From Onthophagus taurus (lineage: Eukaryota > Arthropoda > Insecta > Coleoptera > Scarabaeidae): a DNA stretch of 64,000 bases. This document shows, in pieces, positions 13,901 to 30,099 of this stretch. A model generated the notes under the pieces. The model saw only the letters and a program-made list of their open reading frames with translations. It did not search any database and was not told the origin of the DNA. Within the stretch, counting starts at the first letter, position 1. Every line of letters begins with the position of its first letter. A program made the position numbers and the translations under genes. The stretch lies in contig NC_091973.1 of NCBI RefSeq assembly GCF_036711975.1, positions 10,354,001-10,418,000 of the forward strand, in the 5' to 3' direction.

Positions 13901-16900
13901 CATATTTGTGATATTCAGGCGCCAAATGACATCTTGGAGCATGTTGGAGATAAAAAACAAAATGTGCCCAAAACGTGATATTATGACGTTATACGCCCTT
14001 TTGAGCCATGTTTGAACTTTCTATCACTTTCGGTTCCGATAATTCTGTTGACCATATTTGTGATATTCAGGCGCCAAACGACATCTTGGAGCATGTTGGA
14101 GATAAAAAACAAAATGTGCCCAAAACGTGTTATTATGACGTTATACGCCGTTCTGAGCCATGTTTGAACTTTCTATCACTTTTGGTTCCGGTAATTCTGT
14201 TGACCATACTTGTGATATTCAGGCGTCAAATGACATCTAGGAGCAAGTTGGAGATAAAAAGCAAAATGTGCCCAAAACGTGATATTATGACGTTATACGC
14301 CGTTTTGAGCCATGTTTGAACTTTCTATCACTTTTGGTTCCGATAATTCTGCTGACCATATTTGTGATATTCAGGCGCCAAATGACATCTTGGAGCATGT
14401 TGGAGATAAAAAACAAAATGTGCCCAAAACGTGATATTATGACGTTATACGCCGTTTTGAGCCATGTTTGAACTCTCTATCACTTTTGGTTCCGGTAATT
14501 CTGTCGACCATATTTGTGATATTCAGGCGTCAAATGACATCTTGGAGCATGTTGGAGATAAAAAACAAAATGTGCCCAAAACGTGATATTATGACGTTAT
14601 ACGCCGTTTTGAGCCATGCTTGAACTCTCTATCACTTTTGGTTCCGATAATTCTGTTGACCATATTTGTGATATTCAGGCGTCAAATGACATCTTGGAGC
14701 ATGTTGGAGATAAAAAACAAAATGTGCCCAAAACGTGATATTATGACGTTATACGACGTTCTGAGCCATGTTTGAACTTTCTATCACTTTTGGTTCCGAT
14801 AATTCTGCTGACCATATTTGTGATATTCAGGCGCCAAATGACATCTTGGAGCATGTTGGAGATAAAAAACAAAATGTGCCCAAAACGTGATATTATGACG
14901 TTATACGCCCTTTTGAGCCATGTTTGAACTTTCTATCACTTTCGGTTCCGATAATTCTGCTGACCATATTTGTGATATTCAGGCGTCAAATGACATCTTG
15001 GAGCATGTTGGAGATAAAAAACAAAATGTGCCCAAAACGTGATATTATGACGTTATACGCCGTTCTGAGTCATGTTTGAACTTTCTATCACTTTCGGTTC
15101 CGATAATTCTGTTGACCATATTTGTGATATTCAGGCGTCAAATGACATCTTGGAGCATGTTGGAGATAAAAAACAAAATGTGCCCAAAACGTGATATTAT
15201 GACGTTATACGACGTTCTGAGCCATGTTTGAACTTTCTATCACTTTTGGTTCCGATAATTCTGCTGACCATATTTGTGATATTCAGGCGCCAAATGACAT
15301 CTTGGAGCATGTTGGAGATAAAAAACAAAATGTGCCCAAAACGTGATATTATGACGTTATACGCCGTTCTGAGCCATGTTTGAACTTTCTATCACTTTTG
15401 GTTCCGATAATTCTGCTGACCATATTTGTGATATTCAGACGCCAAATGACATCTTGGAGCAAGTTGCAGATAAAAAACAAAATGTGCCCAAAACGTGATA
15501 TTATGACGTTATACGCCGTTCTGAGACATGTTTGAACTTTCTACCACTTTTCGTTCCGGTAATTCTGTCGACCATATATTTGATATTCAGATGCCAAATG
15601 TCACATTGGAGCATGTTGAAGATAAAAAACATAATGTGCCCAAAACGTGATATTATGACGTTATACGCCGTTCTGAGCCATGTTTGAACTTTCTATCACT
15701 TTTGGTTCCGATAATTCTGCTGACCATATTTGTGATATTCACACGCCAAATGACATCTTGGAGCAAGTTGGAGATAAAAAACAAAATGTGCCCAAAACGT
15801 GATATTATGACGTTATACGGCCTTTTGAGCCATGTTTGAACTTTCTATCACTTTCGGTTCCGATAATTCTGTTGACCATATTTGTGATATTCAGGCGCCA
15901 AACGACATCTTGGAGCATGTTCGAGATAAAAAACAAAATGTGCCCAAAACGTGTTATTATGACGTTATACGACGTTCTGAGCCATGTTTGAACTTTCTAT
16001 CACTTTTGGTTCCGATAATTCTGCTGACCATATTTGTGATATTCAGACGCCAAATGACATCTTGGAGCAAGTTGGAGATAAAAAACAAAATGTGCCCAAA
16101 ACGTGATATTATGACGTTATACGCCGTTCTGAGACATGTTTGAACTTTCTACCACTTTTCGTTCCGGTAATTTTGTCGACCATATATTTGATATTCAGAT
16201 GCCAAATGTCACATTGGAGCATGTTGAAGATAAAAAACAAAATGTGCCCAAAACGTGATATTATGACGTTATACGCCGTTCTGAGCCATGTTTGAACTTT
16301 CTATCACTTTCGGTTCCGATAATTCTGTTGACCATATTTGTGATATTCAGGCGTCAAACGACATCTTGGAGCATGTTCGAGATAAAAAACAAAATGTGCC
16401 CAAAACGTGATATTATGACGTTATACGCCGTTCTGAGCCATGTTTGAACTTTCTATCACTTTTGGTTCCGGTAATTCTGTTGACCATACTTGTGATATTC
16501 AGGCGTCAAATGACATCTAGGAGCAAGTTGGAGATAAAAAACAAAATGTGCCCAAAACGTGATATTATGACGTTATACGCCGTTTTGAGCCATGTTTGAA
16601 CTTTCTATCACTTTTGGTTCCGATAATTCTGCTGACCATATTTGTGATATTCAGGCGCCAAATGACATCTTGGAGCATGTTGGAGATAAAAAACAAAATG
16701 TGCCCAAAACGTGATATTATGACGTTATACGCCCTTTTGAGCCATGTTTGAACTTTCTATCACTTTTGGTTCCGGTAATTCTGTCGACCATATTTGTGAT
16801 ATTCAGGCGTCAAATGACATCTTGGAGCATGTTGGAGATAAAAAACAAAATGTGCCCAAAACGTGATATTATGACGTTATACGCCGTTTTGAGCCATGCT

Positions 16901-18478
16901 TGAACTCTCTATCACTTTTGGTTCCGATAGTTCTGCTGACCATATTTGTGATATTCAGACGCCAAATGACATCTTGGGGCAAGTTGGAGATAAAAAACAA
17001 AATGTGCCCAAAACGTGATATTATGACGTTATACGACGTTCTGAGCCATGTTTGAACTTTCTATCACTTTTGGTTCCGATAATTCTGCTGACCATATTTG
17101 TGATATTCAGACGCCAAATGACATCTTGGAGCATGTTGGAGATAAAAAACAAAATGTGCCCAAAACGTGATATTATGACGTTATACGCCGTTTTGAGCCA
17201 TGTTTGAACTCTCTATCACTTTTGGTTCCGATAATTCTGCTGACCATATTTGTGATATTCAGACGCCAAATGACATCTTGGAGCATGTTGGAGATAAAAA
17301 ACAAAATGTGCCCAAAACGTGTTATTATGACGTTATACGCCGTTCTGAGCCATGTTTGAACTTTCTATCACTTTTGGTTCCGGTAATTCTGTTGACCATA
17401 CTTGTGATATTCAGGCGTCAAATGACATCTTGGAGCATGTTGGAGATAAAAAACAAAATGTGCCCAAAACGTGATATTATGACGTTATACGACGTTCTGA
17501 GCCATGTTTGAACTTTCTATCACTTTTGGTTCCGATAATTCTGCTGACCATATTTGTGATATTCAGGCGCCAAATGACATCTTGGAGCATGTTGGAGATA
17601 AAAAACAAAATGTGCCCAAAACGTGATATTATGACGTTATACGCCGTTTTGAGCCATGTTTGAACTCTCTATCACTTTTGGTTCCGATAATTCTGCTGAC
17701 CATATTTGTGATATTCAGACGCCAAATGACATCTTGGAGCATGTTGGAGATAAAAAACAAAATGTGCCCAAAACGTGATATTATGACGTTATACGCCGTT
17801 TTGAGCCATGTTTGAACTTTCTATCACTTTTGGTTCCGGTAATTCTGTCGACCATATTTGTGATATTCAGGCGCCAAACGACATCTTGGAGCATGTTGGA
17901 GATAAAAAACAAAATGTGCCCAAAACGTGTTATTATGACGTTATACGCCGTTCTGAGCCATGTTTGAACTTTCTATCACTTTTGGTTCCGGTAATTCTGT
18001 TGACCATACTTGTGATATTCAGGCGTCAAATGACATCTTGGAGCATGTTGGAGATAAAAAACAAAATGTGCCCAAAACGTGATATTATGACGTTATACGA
18101 CGTTCTGAGCCATGTTTGAACTTTCTATCACTTTTGGTTCCGATAATTCTGCTGACCATATTTGTGATATTCAGGCGCCAAATGACATCTTGGACCATGT
18201 TGGAGATAAAAAACAAAATGTGCCCAAAACGTGATATTATGACGTTATACGACGTTCTGAGCCATGTTTGAACTTTCTATCACTTTTGGTTCCGATAATT
18301 CTGCTGACCATATTTGTGATATTCAGGCGCCAAATGACATCTTGGAGCATGTTGGAGATAAAAAACAAAATGTGCCCAAAACGTGATATTATAACGTTAT
18401 ACGCCGTTCTGAGCCATGTTTGAACTTTCTATCACTTTTGGTTCCGATAATTCTGCTGACCATATTTGTGATATTCAG

Positions 18479-21400
18479 ACACCAAATGACATCTTGGAGC
18501 AAGTTGGAGATAAAAAACAAAATGTGCCCAAAACGTGATATTATGACGTTATACGCCGTTCTGAGCCATGTTTGAACTTTCTATCACTTTTGGTTCCGGT
18601 AATTCTGTTGACCATACTTGTGATATTCAGGCGTCAAATGACATCTAGGAGCAAGTTGGAGATAAAAAACAAAATGTGCCCAAAACGTGATATTATGACG
18701 TTATACGCCGTTTTGAGCCATGTTTGAACTTTCTATCACTTTTGGTTCCGATAATTCTGCTGACCATATTTGTGATATTCAGACGCCAAATGACATCTTG
18801 GAGCAAGTTGGAGATAAAAAACAAAATGTGCCCAAAACGTGATATTATGACGTTATACGCCGTTCTGAGACATGTTTGAACTTTCTACCACTTTTCGTTC
18901 CGGTAATTCTGTCGACCATATATTTGATATTCAGATGCCAAATGTCACATTGGAGCATGTTGAAGATAAAAAACAAAATGTGCCCAAAACGTGATATTAT
19001 GACGTTATACGCCGTTCTGAGCCATGTTTGAACTTTCTATCACTTTTGGTTCCGATAATTCTGCTGACCATATTTGTGATATTCAGACCCCAAATGACAT
19101 CTTGGAGCAAGTTGGAGATAAAAAACAAAATGTGCCCAAAACGTGATATTATGACGTTATACGCCGTTCTGAGCTATGTTTGAACTTTCTATCACTTTCG
19201 GTTCCGATAATTCTGTTGACCATATTTGTGATATTCAGGCGTCAAATGACATCTTGGAGCATGTTGGAGATAAAAAACAAAATGTGCCCAAAACGTGATA
19301 TTATGACGTTATACGCCCTTTTGAGCCATGTTTGAACTTTCTATCACTTTTGGTTCCGGTAATTCTGTCGACCATATTTGTGATATTCAGGCGTCAAATG
19401 ACATCTTGGAGCATGTTCGAGATAAAAAACAAAATGTGCCCAAAACGTGATATTATGACGTTATACGCCGTTCTGAGCCATGTTTGAACTTTCTATCACT
19501 TTTGGTTCCGGTAATTCTGTTGACCATATTTGTGATATTCAGGCGTCAAATGACATCTTGGAGCATGTTGGAGATAAAAAACAAAATGTGCCCAAAACGT
19601 GATATTATGACGTTATACGCCGTTTTGAGCCATGTTTGAACTTTCTATCACTTTTGGTTCCGATAATTCTGCTGACCATATTTGTGATATTCAGGCGCCA
19701 AATGACATCTTGGAGCATGTTGGAGATAAAAAACAAAATGTGCCCAAAACGTGATATTATGACGTTATACGCCGTTTTGAGCCATGTTTGAACTCTCTAT
19801 CACTTTTGGTTCCGATAATTCTGCTGACCATATTTGTGATATTCAGACGCCAAATGACATCTTGGAGCATGTTGGAGATAAAAAACAAAATGTGCCCAAA
19901 ACGTGATATTATGACGTTATACGCCGTTTTGAGCCATGTTTGAACTTTCTATCACTTTTGGTTCCGGTAATTCTGTCGACCATATTTGTGATATTCAGGC
20001 GCCAAACGACATCTTGGAGCATGTTGGAGATAAAAAACAAAATGTGCCCAAAACGTGTTATTATGACGTTATACGCCGTTCTGAGCTATGTTTGAACTTT
20101 CTATCACTTTTGGTTCCGGTAATTCTGTTGACCATACTTGTGATATTCAGGCGTCAAATGACATCTTGGAGCATGTTGGAGGTAAAAAACAAAATGTGCC
20201 CAAAACGTGATATTATGACGTTATACGACGTTCTGAGCCATGTTTGAACTTTCTATCACTTTTGGTTCCGATAATTCTGCTGACCATATTTGTGATATTC
20301 AGGCGCCAAATGACATCTTGGAGCATGTTGGAGATAAAAAACAAAATGTGCCCAAAACGTGATATTATGACGTTATACGCCGTTCTGAGCCATGTTTGAA
20401 CTTTCTATCACTTTTGGTTCCGATAATTCTGCTGACCATATTTGTGATATTCAGACACCAAATGACATCTTGGAGCAAGTTGGAGATAAAAAACAAAATG
20501 TGCCCAAAACGTGATATTATGACGTTATACGCCGTTCTGAGCCATGTTTGAACTTTCTATCACTTTTGGTTCCGGTAATTCTGTTGACCATACTTGTGAT
20601 ATTCAGGCGTCAAATGACATCTAGGAGCAAGTTGGAGATAAAAAACAAAATGTGCCCAAAACGTGATATTATGACGTTATACGCCGTTTTGAGCCATGTT
20701 TGAACTTTCTATCACTTTTGGTTCCGATAATTCTGCTGACCATATTTGTGATATTCAGACGCCAAATGACATCTTGGAGCAAGTTGGAGATAAAAAACAA
20801 AATGTGCCCAAAACGTGATATTATGACGTTATACGCCGTTCTGAGACATGTTTGAACTTTCTACCACTTTTCGTTCCGGTAATTCTGTCGACCATATATT
20901 TGATATTCAGATGCCAAATGTCACATTGGAGCATGTTGAAGATAAAAAACAAAATGTGCCCAAAACGTGATATTATGACGTTATACGCCGTTCTGAGCCA
21001 TGTTTGAACTTTCTATCACTTTTGGTTCCGATAATTCTGCTGACCATATTTGTGATATTCACGCGCCAAATGACATCTTGGAGCATGTTGGAGATAAAAA
21101 ACAAAATGTGCCCAAAACGTGATATTATGACGTTATACGCCGTTTTGAGCCATGTTTGAACTCTCTATCACTTTTGGTTCCGGTAATTCTGTCGACCATA
21201 TTTGTGATATTCAGGCGTCAAATGACATCTTGGAGCATGTTGGAGATAAAAAACAAAATGTGCCCAAAACGTGATATTATGACGTTATACGCCCTTTTGA
21301 GCCATGTTTGAACTTTCTATCACTTTTGGTTCCGGTAATTCTGTCGACCATATTTGTGATATTCAGGCGTCAAATGACATCTTGGAGCATGTTCGAGATA

Positions 21401-23040
21401 AAAAACAAAATGTGCCCAAAACGTGATATTATGACGTTATACGCCGTTCTGAGCCATGTTTGAACTTTCTATCACTTTTGGTTCCGGTAATTCTGTTGAC
21501 CATATTTGTGATATTCAGGCGTCAAATGACATCTTGGAGCATGTTGGAGATAAAAAACAAAATGTGCCCAAAACGTGATATTATGACGTTATACGCCGTT
21601 TTGAGCCATGTTTGAACTTTCTATCACTTTTGGTTCCGATAATTCTGCTGACCATATTTGTGATATTCAGGCGCCAAATGACATCTTGGAGCATGTTGGA
21701 GATAAAAAACAAAATGTGCCCAAAACGTGATATTATGACGTTATACGCCGTTTTGAGCCATGTTTGAACTCTCTATCACTTTTGGTTCCGATAATTCTGC
21801 TGACCATATTTGTGATATTCAGACGCCAAATGACATCTTGGAGCATGTTGGAGATAAAAAACAAAATGTGCCCAAAACGTGATATTATGACGTTATACGC
21901 CGTTTTGAGCCATGTTTGAACTTTCTATCACTTTTGGTTCCGGTAATTCTGTCGACCATATTTGTGATATTCAGGCGCCAAACGACATCTTGGAGCATGT
22001 TGGAGATAAAAAACAAAATGTGCCCAAAACGTGTTATTATGACGTTATACGCCGTTCTGAGCTATGTTTGAACTTTCTATCACTTTTGGTTCCGGTAATT
22101 CTGTTGACCATACTTGTGATATTCAGGCGTCAAATGACATCTTGGAGCATGTTGGAGGTAAAAAACAAAATGTGCCCAAAACGTGATATTATGACGTTAT
22201 ACGACGTTCTGAGCCATGTTTGAACTTTCTATCACTTTTGGTTCCGATAATTCTGCTGACCATATTTGTGATATTCAGGCGCCAAATGACATCTTGGAGC
22301 ATGTTGGAGATAAAAAACAAAATGTGCCCAAAACGTGATATTATGACGTTATACGCCGTTCTGAGCCATGTTTGAACTTTCTATCACTTTTGGTTCCGAT
22401 AATTCTGCTGACCATATTTGTGATATTCAGACACCAAATGACATCTTGGAGCAAGTTGGAGATAAAAAACAAAATGTGCCCAAAACGTGATATTATGACG
22501 TTATACGCCGTTCTGAGCCATGTTTGAACTTTCTATCACTTTTGGTTCCGGTAATTCTGTTGACCATACTTGTGATATTCAGGCGTCAAATGACATCTAG
22601 GAGCAAGTTGGAGATAAAAAACAAAATGTGCCCAAAACGTGATATTATGACGTTATACGCCGTTTTGAGCCATGTTTGAACTTTCTATCACTTTTGGTTC
22701 CGATAATTCTGCTGACCATATTTGTGATATTCAGACGCCAAATGACATCTTGGAGCAAGTTGGAGATAAAAAACAAAATGTGCCCAAAACGTGATATTAT
22801 GACGTTATACGCCGTTCTGAGACATGTTTGAACTTTCTACCACTTTTCGTTCCGGTAATTCTGTCGACCATATATTTGATATTCAGATGCCAAATGTCAC
22901 ATTGGAGCATGTTGAAGATAAAAAACAAAATGTGCCCAAAACGTGATATTATGACGTTATACGCCGTTCTGAGCCATGTTTGAACTTTCTATCACTTTTG
23001 GTTCCGATAATTCTGCTGACCATATTTGTGATATTCACGC
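18479..23040. repeat. Higher-order repeat block, 13 monomers (1,976 bp)
   Basis: Rare variants recur exactly 1,976 bp apart, which is 13 x 152. AGACACCAAATG occurs at about 18479, 20455 and 22431; GAGCTATG at about 20085 and 22061; GGAGGTAAA at about 20178 and 22154; TTCACGCGCC at about 21058 and 23034. The last two to three periods are close to identical, which indicates recent block amplification by unequal exchange. Confidence 0.82.
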
Positions 23041-26000
23041 GCCAAATGACATCTTGGAGCATGTTGGAGATAAAAAACAAAATGTGCCCAAAACGTGATA
23101 TTATGACGTTATACGCCGTTTTGAGCCATGTTTGAACTCTCTATCACTTTTGGTTCCGGTAATTCTGTCGACCATATTTGTGATATTCAGGCGTCAAATG
23201 ACATCTTGGAGCATGTTGGAGATAAAAAACAAAATGTGCCCAAAACGTGATATTATGACGTTATACGCGGTTTTGAGCCATGTTTGAACTCTCTATCACT
23301 TTTGGTTCCGATAATTCTGCTGACCATATTTGTGATATTCAGACGCCAAATGACACCTTGGAGCATGTTGGAGATAAAAAACAAAATGTGCCCAAAACGT
23401 GTTATTATGACGTTATACGCCGTTCTGAGCCATGTTTGAACTTTCTATCACTTTTGGTTCCGGTAATTCTGTTGACCATACTTGTGATATTCAGGCGTCA
23501 AATGACATCTAGGAGCAAGTTGGAGATAAAAAACAAAATGTGCCCAAAACGTGATATTATGACGTTATACGCCGTTTTGAGCCATGTTTGAACTTTCTAT
23601 CACTTTTGGTTCCGATAATTCTGCTGACCATATTTGTGATATTCAGACGCCAAATGACATCTTGGAGCAAGTTGGAGATAAAAAACAAAATGTGCCCAAA
23701 ACGTGATATTATGACGTTATACGCCGTTCTGAGACATGTTTGAACTTTCTACCACTTTTCGTTCCGGTAATTCTGTCGACCATATATTTGATATTCAGAT
23801 GCCAAATGTCACATTGGAGCATGTTGAAGATAAAAAACAAAATGTGCCCAAAACGTGATATTATGACGTTATACGCCGTTCTGAGCCATGTTTGAACTTT
23901 CTATCACTTTTGGTTCCGATAATTCTGCTGACCATATTTGTGATATTCAGACGCCAAATGACATCTTGGAGCAAGTTGGAGATAAAAAACAAAATGTTCC
24001 CAAAACGTGATATTATGACGTTATACGCCGTTCTGAGCCATGTTTGAACTTTCTATCACTTTCGGTTCCGATAATTCTGTTGACCATATTTGTGATATTC
24101 AGGCGTCAAATGACATCTTGGAGCATGTTGGAGATAAAAAACAAAATGTGCCCAAAACGTGATATTATGACGTTATACGCCCTTTTGAGCCATGTTTGAA
24201 CTTTCTATCACTTTTGGTTCCGGTAATTCTGTCGACCATATTTGTGATATTCAGGCGTCAAATGACATCTTGGAGCATGTTGGAGATAAAAAACAAAATG
24301 TGCCCAAAACGTGATATTATGACGTTATACGACGTTCTGAGCCATGTTTGAACTTTCTATCACTTTTGGTTCCGATAATTCTGCTGACCATATTTGTGAT
24401 ATTCAGGCGCCAAATGACATCTTGGAGCATGTTGGAGATAAAAAACAAAATGTGCCCAAAACGTGATATTATGACGTTATACGGCCTTTTGAGCCATGTT
24501 TGAACTTTCTATCACTTTCGGTTCCGATAATTCTGTTGACCATATTTGTGATATTCAGGCGCCAAACGACATCTTGGAGCATGTTCGAGATAAAAAACAA
24601 AATGTGCCCAAAACGTGTTATTATGACGTTATACGCCGTTTTGAGCCATGTTTGAACTTTCTATCACTTTTGGTTCCGATAATTCTGCTGACCATATTTG
24701 TGATATTCAGACGCCAAATGACATCTTGGAGCAAGTTGGAGATAAAAAACAAAATGTGCCCAAAACGTGGTATTATGACGTTATACGCCGTTCTGAGACA
24801 TGTTTGAACTTTCTATCACTTTTCGTTCCGGTAATTCTGTCGACCATATATTTGATATTCAGGCGTCAAATGACATCTAGGAGCATGTTGGAGATAAAAA
24901 ACAAAATGTGCCCAAAACGTGATATTATGACGTTATACGCCGTTCTGAGCCATGTTTGAACTTTCTATCACTTTTGGTTCCGATAATTCTGCTGACCATA
25001 TTTGTGATATTCAGACGCCAAATGACATCTTGGAGCAAGTTGGAGATAAAAAACAAAATGTGCCCAAAACGTGATATTATGACGTTATACGCCGTTCTGA
25101 GCCATGTTTGAACTTTCTATCACTTTCGGTTCCGATAATTCTGTTGACCATATTTGTGATATTCAGGCGCCAAATGACATCTTGGAGCATGTTGGAGATA
25201 AAAAACAAAATGTGCCCAAAACGTGATATTATGACGTTATACGCCGTTCTGAGCCATGTTTGAACTTTCTATCACTTTTGGTTCCGATAATTCTGCTGAC
25301 CATATTTGTGATATTCAGACGCCAAATGACATCTTGGAGCAAGTTGGAGATAAAAAACAAAATGTGCCCAAAACGTGATATTATGACGTTATACGCCGTT
25401 CTGAGCCATGTTTGAACTTTCTATCACTTTCGGTTCCGATAATTCTGTTGACCATATTTGTGATATTCAGGCGTCAAATGACATCTTGGAGCATGTTGGA
25501 GATAAAAAACAAAATGTGCCCAAAACGTGATATTATGACGTTATACGCCCTTTTGAGCCATGTTTGAACTTTCTATCACTTTTGGTTCAGGTAATTCTGT
25601 CGACCATATTTGTGATATTCAGGCGTCAAATGACATCTTGGAGCATGTTGGAGATAAAAAACAAAATGTGCCCAAAACGTGATATTATGACGTTATACGA
25701 CGTTCTGAGCCATGTTTGAACTTTCTATCACTTTTGGTTCCGATAATTCTGCTGACCATATTTGTGATATTCAGGCGCCAAATGACATCTTGGAGCATGT
25801 TGGAGATAAAAAACAAAATGTGCCCAAAACATGATATTATGACGTTATACGGCCTTTTGAGCCATGTTTGAACTTTCTATCACTTTCGGTTCCGATAATT
25901 CTGTTGACCATATTTGTGATATTCAAGCGCCAAACGACATCTTGGAGCATGTTCGAGATAAAAAACAAAATGTGCCCAAAACGTGTTATTATGACGTTAT

Positions 26001-29000
26001 ACGCCGTTTTGAGCCATGTTTGAACTTTCTATCACTTTTGGTTCCGATAATTCTGCTGACCATATTTGTGATATTCAGACGCCAAATGACATCTTGGAGC
26101 AAGTTGGAGATAAAAAACAAAATGTGCCCAAAACGTAATATTATGACGTTATAAGCCGTTCTGAGACATGTTTGAACTTTCTATCACTTTTCGTTCCGGT
26201 AATTCTGTCGACCATATATTTGATATTCAGGCGTCAAATGACATCTAGGAGCATGTTGGAGATAAAAAACAAAATGTGCCCAAAACGTGATATTATGACG
26301 TTATACGCCGTTCTGAGCCATGTTTGAACTTTCTATCACTTTTGGTTCCGATAATTCTGCTGACCATATTTGTGATATTCAGACGCCAAATGACATCTTG
26401 GAGCAAGTTGGAGATAAAAAACAAAATGTGCCCAAAACGTGATATTATGACGTTATACGCCGTTCTGAGCCATGTTTGAACTTTCTATCACTTTCGGTTC
26501 CGATAATTCTGTTGACCATATTTGTGATATTCAGGCGTCAAATGACATCTTGGAGCATGTTGGAGATAAAAAACAAAATGTGCCCAAGACGTGATATTAT
26601 GACGTTATACGCCCTTTTGAGCCATGTTTGAACTTTCTATCACTTTTGGTTCCGGTAATTCTGTCGACCATATTTTTGATATTCAGGCGTCAAATGACAT
26701 CTAGGAGCATGTTGGAGATAAAAAACAAAATGTGCCCAAGACGTGATATTATGACGTTATACGCCGTTCTGAGCCATGTTTGAACTTTCTATCACTTTTG
26801 GTTCCGATAATTCTGCTGACCATATTTGTGATATTCAGACGCCAAATGACATCTTGGAGCAAGTTGGAGATAAAAAACAAAATGTGCCCAAAACGTGATA
26901 TTATGACGTTATACGCCGTTCTGAGCCATGTTTGAACTTTCTATCACTTTCGGTTCCGATAATTCTGTTGACCATATTTGTGATATTCAGGCGTCAAATG
27001 ACATCTTGGAGCATGTTGGAGATAAAAAACAAAATGTGCCCAAAACGTGATATTATGACGTTATACGCCCTTTTGAGCCATGTTTGAACTTTCTATCACT
27101 TTTGGTTCCGGTAATTCTGTCGACCATATTTGTGATATTCAGGCGTCAAATGACATCTTGGAGCATGTTGGAGATAAAAAACAAAATGTGCCCAAAACGT
27201 GATATTATGACGTTATACGACGTTCTGAGCCATGTTTGAACTTTCTATCACTTTTGGTTCCGATAATTCTGCTGACCATATTTGTGATATTCAGGCGCCA
27301 AATGACATCTTGGAGCATGTTGGAGATAAAAAACAAAATGTGCCCAAAACGTGATATTATGACGTTATACGGCCTTTTGAGCCATGTTTGAACTTTCTAT
27401 CACTTTCGGTTCCGATAATTCTGTTGACCATATTTGTGATATTCAGGCGTCAAATGACATCTTGGAGCATGTTGGAGATAAAAAACAAAATGTGCCCAAA
27501 ACGTGATATTATGACGTTATACGCCCTTTTGAGCCATGTTTGAACTTTCTATCACTTTTGGTTCAGGTAATTCTGTCGACCATATTTGTGATATTCAGGC
27601 GTCAAATGACATCTTGGAGCATGTTGGAGATAAAAAACAAAATGTGCCCAAAACGTGATATTATGACGTTATACGACGTTCTGAGCCATGTTTGAACTTT
27701 CTATCACTTTTGGTTCCGATAATTCTGCTGACCATATTTGTGATATTCAGGCGCCAAATGACATCTTGGAGCATGTTGGAGATAAGAAACAAAATGTGCC
27801 CAAAACGTGATATTATGACGTTATACGGCCTTTTGAGCCATGTTTGAACTTTCTATCACTTTCGGTTCCGATAATTCTGTTGACCATATTTGTGATATTC
27901 AGGCGCCAAACGACATCTTGGAGCATGTTCGAGATAAAAAACAAAATGTGCCCAAAACGTGTTATTATGACGTTATACGCCGTTTTGAGCCATGTTTGAA
28001 CTTTCTATCACTTTTGGTTCCGATAATTCTGCTGACCATATTTGTGATATTAAGACGCCAAATGACATCTTGGAGCAAGTTGGAGATAAAAAACAAAATG
28101 TGCCCAAAACGTAATATTATGACGTTATACGCCGTTCTGAGACATGTTTGAACTTTCTATCACTTTTCGTTCCGGTAATTCTGTCGACCATATATTTGAT
28201 ATTCAGGCGTCAAATGACATCTAGGAGCATGTTGGAGATAAAAAACAAAATGTGCCCAAAACGTGATATTATGACGTTATACGCCGTTCTGAGCATTGTT
28301 TGAACTTTCTATCACTTTTGGTTCCGATAATTCTGCTGACCATATTTGTGATATTCAGACGCCAAATGACATCTTGGAGCAAGTTGGAGATAAAAAACAA
28401 AATGTGCTCAAAACGTGATATTATGACGTTATACGCCGTTCTGAGCCATGTTTGAACTTTCTATCACTTTCGGTTCCGATAATTCTGTTGACCATATTTG
28501 TGATATTCAGGCGTCAAATGACATCTTGGAGCATGTTGGAGATAAAAAACAAAATGTGCCCAAAACGTGATATTATGACGTTATACGCCCTTTTGAGCCA
28601 TGTTTGAACTTTCTATCACTTTTGGTTCCGGTAATTCTGTCGACCATATTTGTGATATTCAGGCGTCAAATGACATCTTGGAGCATGTTGGAGATAAAAA
28701 ACAAAATGTGCCCAAAACGTGATATTATGACGTTATACGACGTTCTGAGCCATGTTTGAACTTTCTATCACTTTTGGTTCCGATAATTCTGCTGACCATA
28801 TTTGTGATATTCAGGCGCCAAATGACATCTTGGAGCATGTTGGAGATAAAAAACAAAATGTGCCCAAAACGTGATATTATGACGTTATACGGCCTTTTGA
28901 GCCATGTTTGAACTTTCTATCACTTTCGGTTCCGATAATTCTGTTGACCATATTTGTGATATTCAGGCGCCAAACGACATCTTGGAGCATGTTCGAGATA

Positions 29001-30099
29001 AAAAACAAAATGTGCCCAAACGTGTTATTATGACGTTATACGCCGTTTTGAGCCATGTTTGAACTTTCTATCACTTTTGGTGCCGATAATTCTGCTGACC
29101 ATATTTGTGATATTCAGACGCCAAATGACACCTTGGAGCAAGTTGGAGATAAAAAACAAAATGTGCCCAAAACGTGATATTATGACGTTATACGCCGTTC
29201 TGAGACATGTTTGAACTTTCTATCACTTTTCGTTCCGGTAATTCTGTCGACCATATATTTGATATTCAGATGCCAAATGTCACATTGGAGCATGTTGGAG
29301 ATAAAAAACAAAATGTGCCCAAAACGTGATATTATGACGTTATACGCCGTTTTGAGCCATGTTTGAACTCTCTATCACTTTTGGTTCCGATAGTTCTGCT
29401 GACCATATTTGTGATATTCAGACGCCAAATGACATCTTGGAGCATGTTGGAGATAAAAAACAAAATGTGCCCAAAACGTGATATTATGACGTTATACGAC
29501 GTTCTGAGCCATGTTTGAACTTTCTATCACTTTTGGTTCCGATAATTCTGCTGACCATATTTGTGATATTCAGGCGCCAAATGACATCTTGGAGCATGTT
29601 GGAGATAAAAAACAAAATGTGCCCAAAACGTGATATTATGACGTTATACGCCGTTTTGAGCCAGGTTTGAACTCTCTATCACTTTTGGTTCCGGTAATTC
29701 TGTCGACCATATTTGTGATATTCAGGCGTCAAATGACATCTTGGAGCATGTTGGAGATAAAAAACAAAATGTGCCCGAAACGTGATATTATGACGTTATA
29801 CGCCGTTCTGAGCCATGTTTGAACTTTCTATCACTTTTCGTTCCGGTAATTCTGTCGACCATATATTTGATATTCAGGCGTCAAATGACATCTAGGAGCA
29901 TGTTGGAGATAAAAAACAAAATGTGCCCAAAACGTGATATTATGACGTTATACGCCGTTCTGAGCATTGTTTGAACTTTCTATCACTTTTGGTTCCGATA
30001 ATTCTGCTGACCATATTTGTGATATTCAGACGCCAAATGACATCTTGGAGCAAGTTGGAGATAAAAAACAAAATGTGCCCAAAACGTGATATTATGACG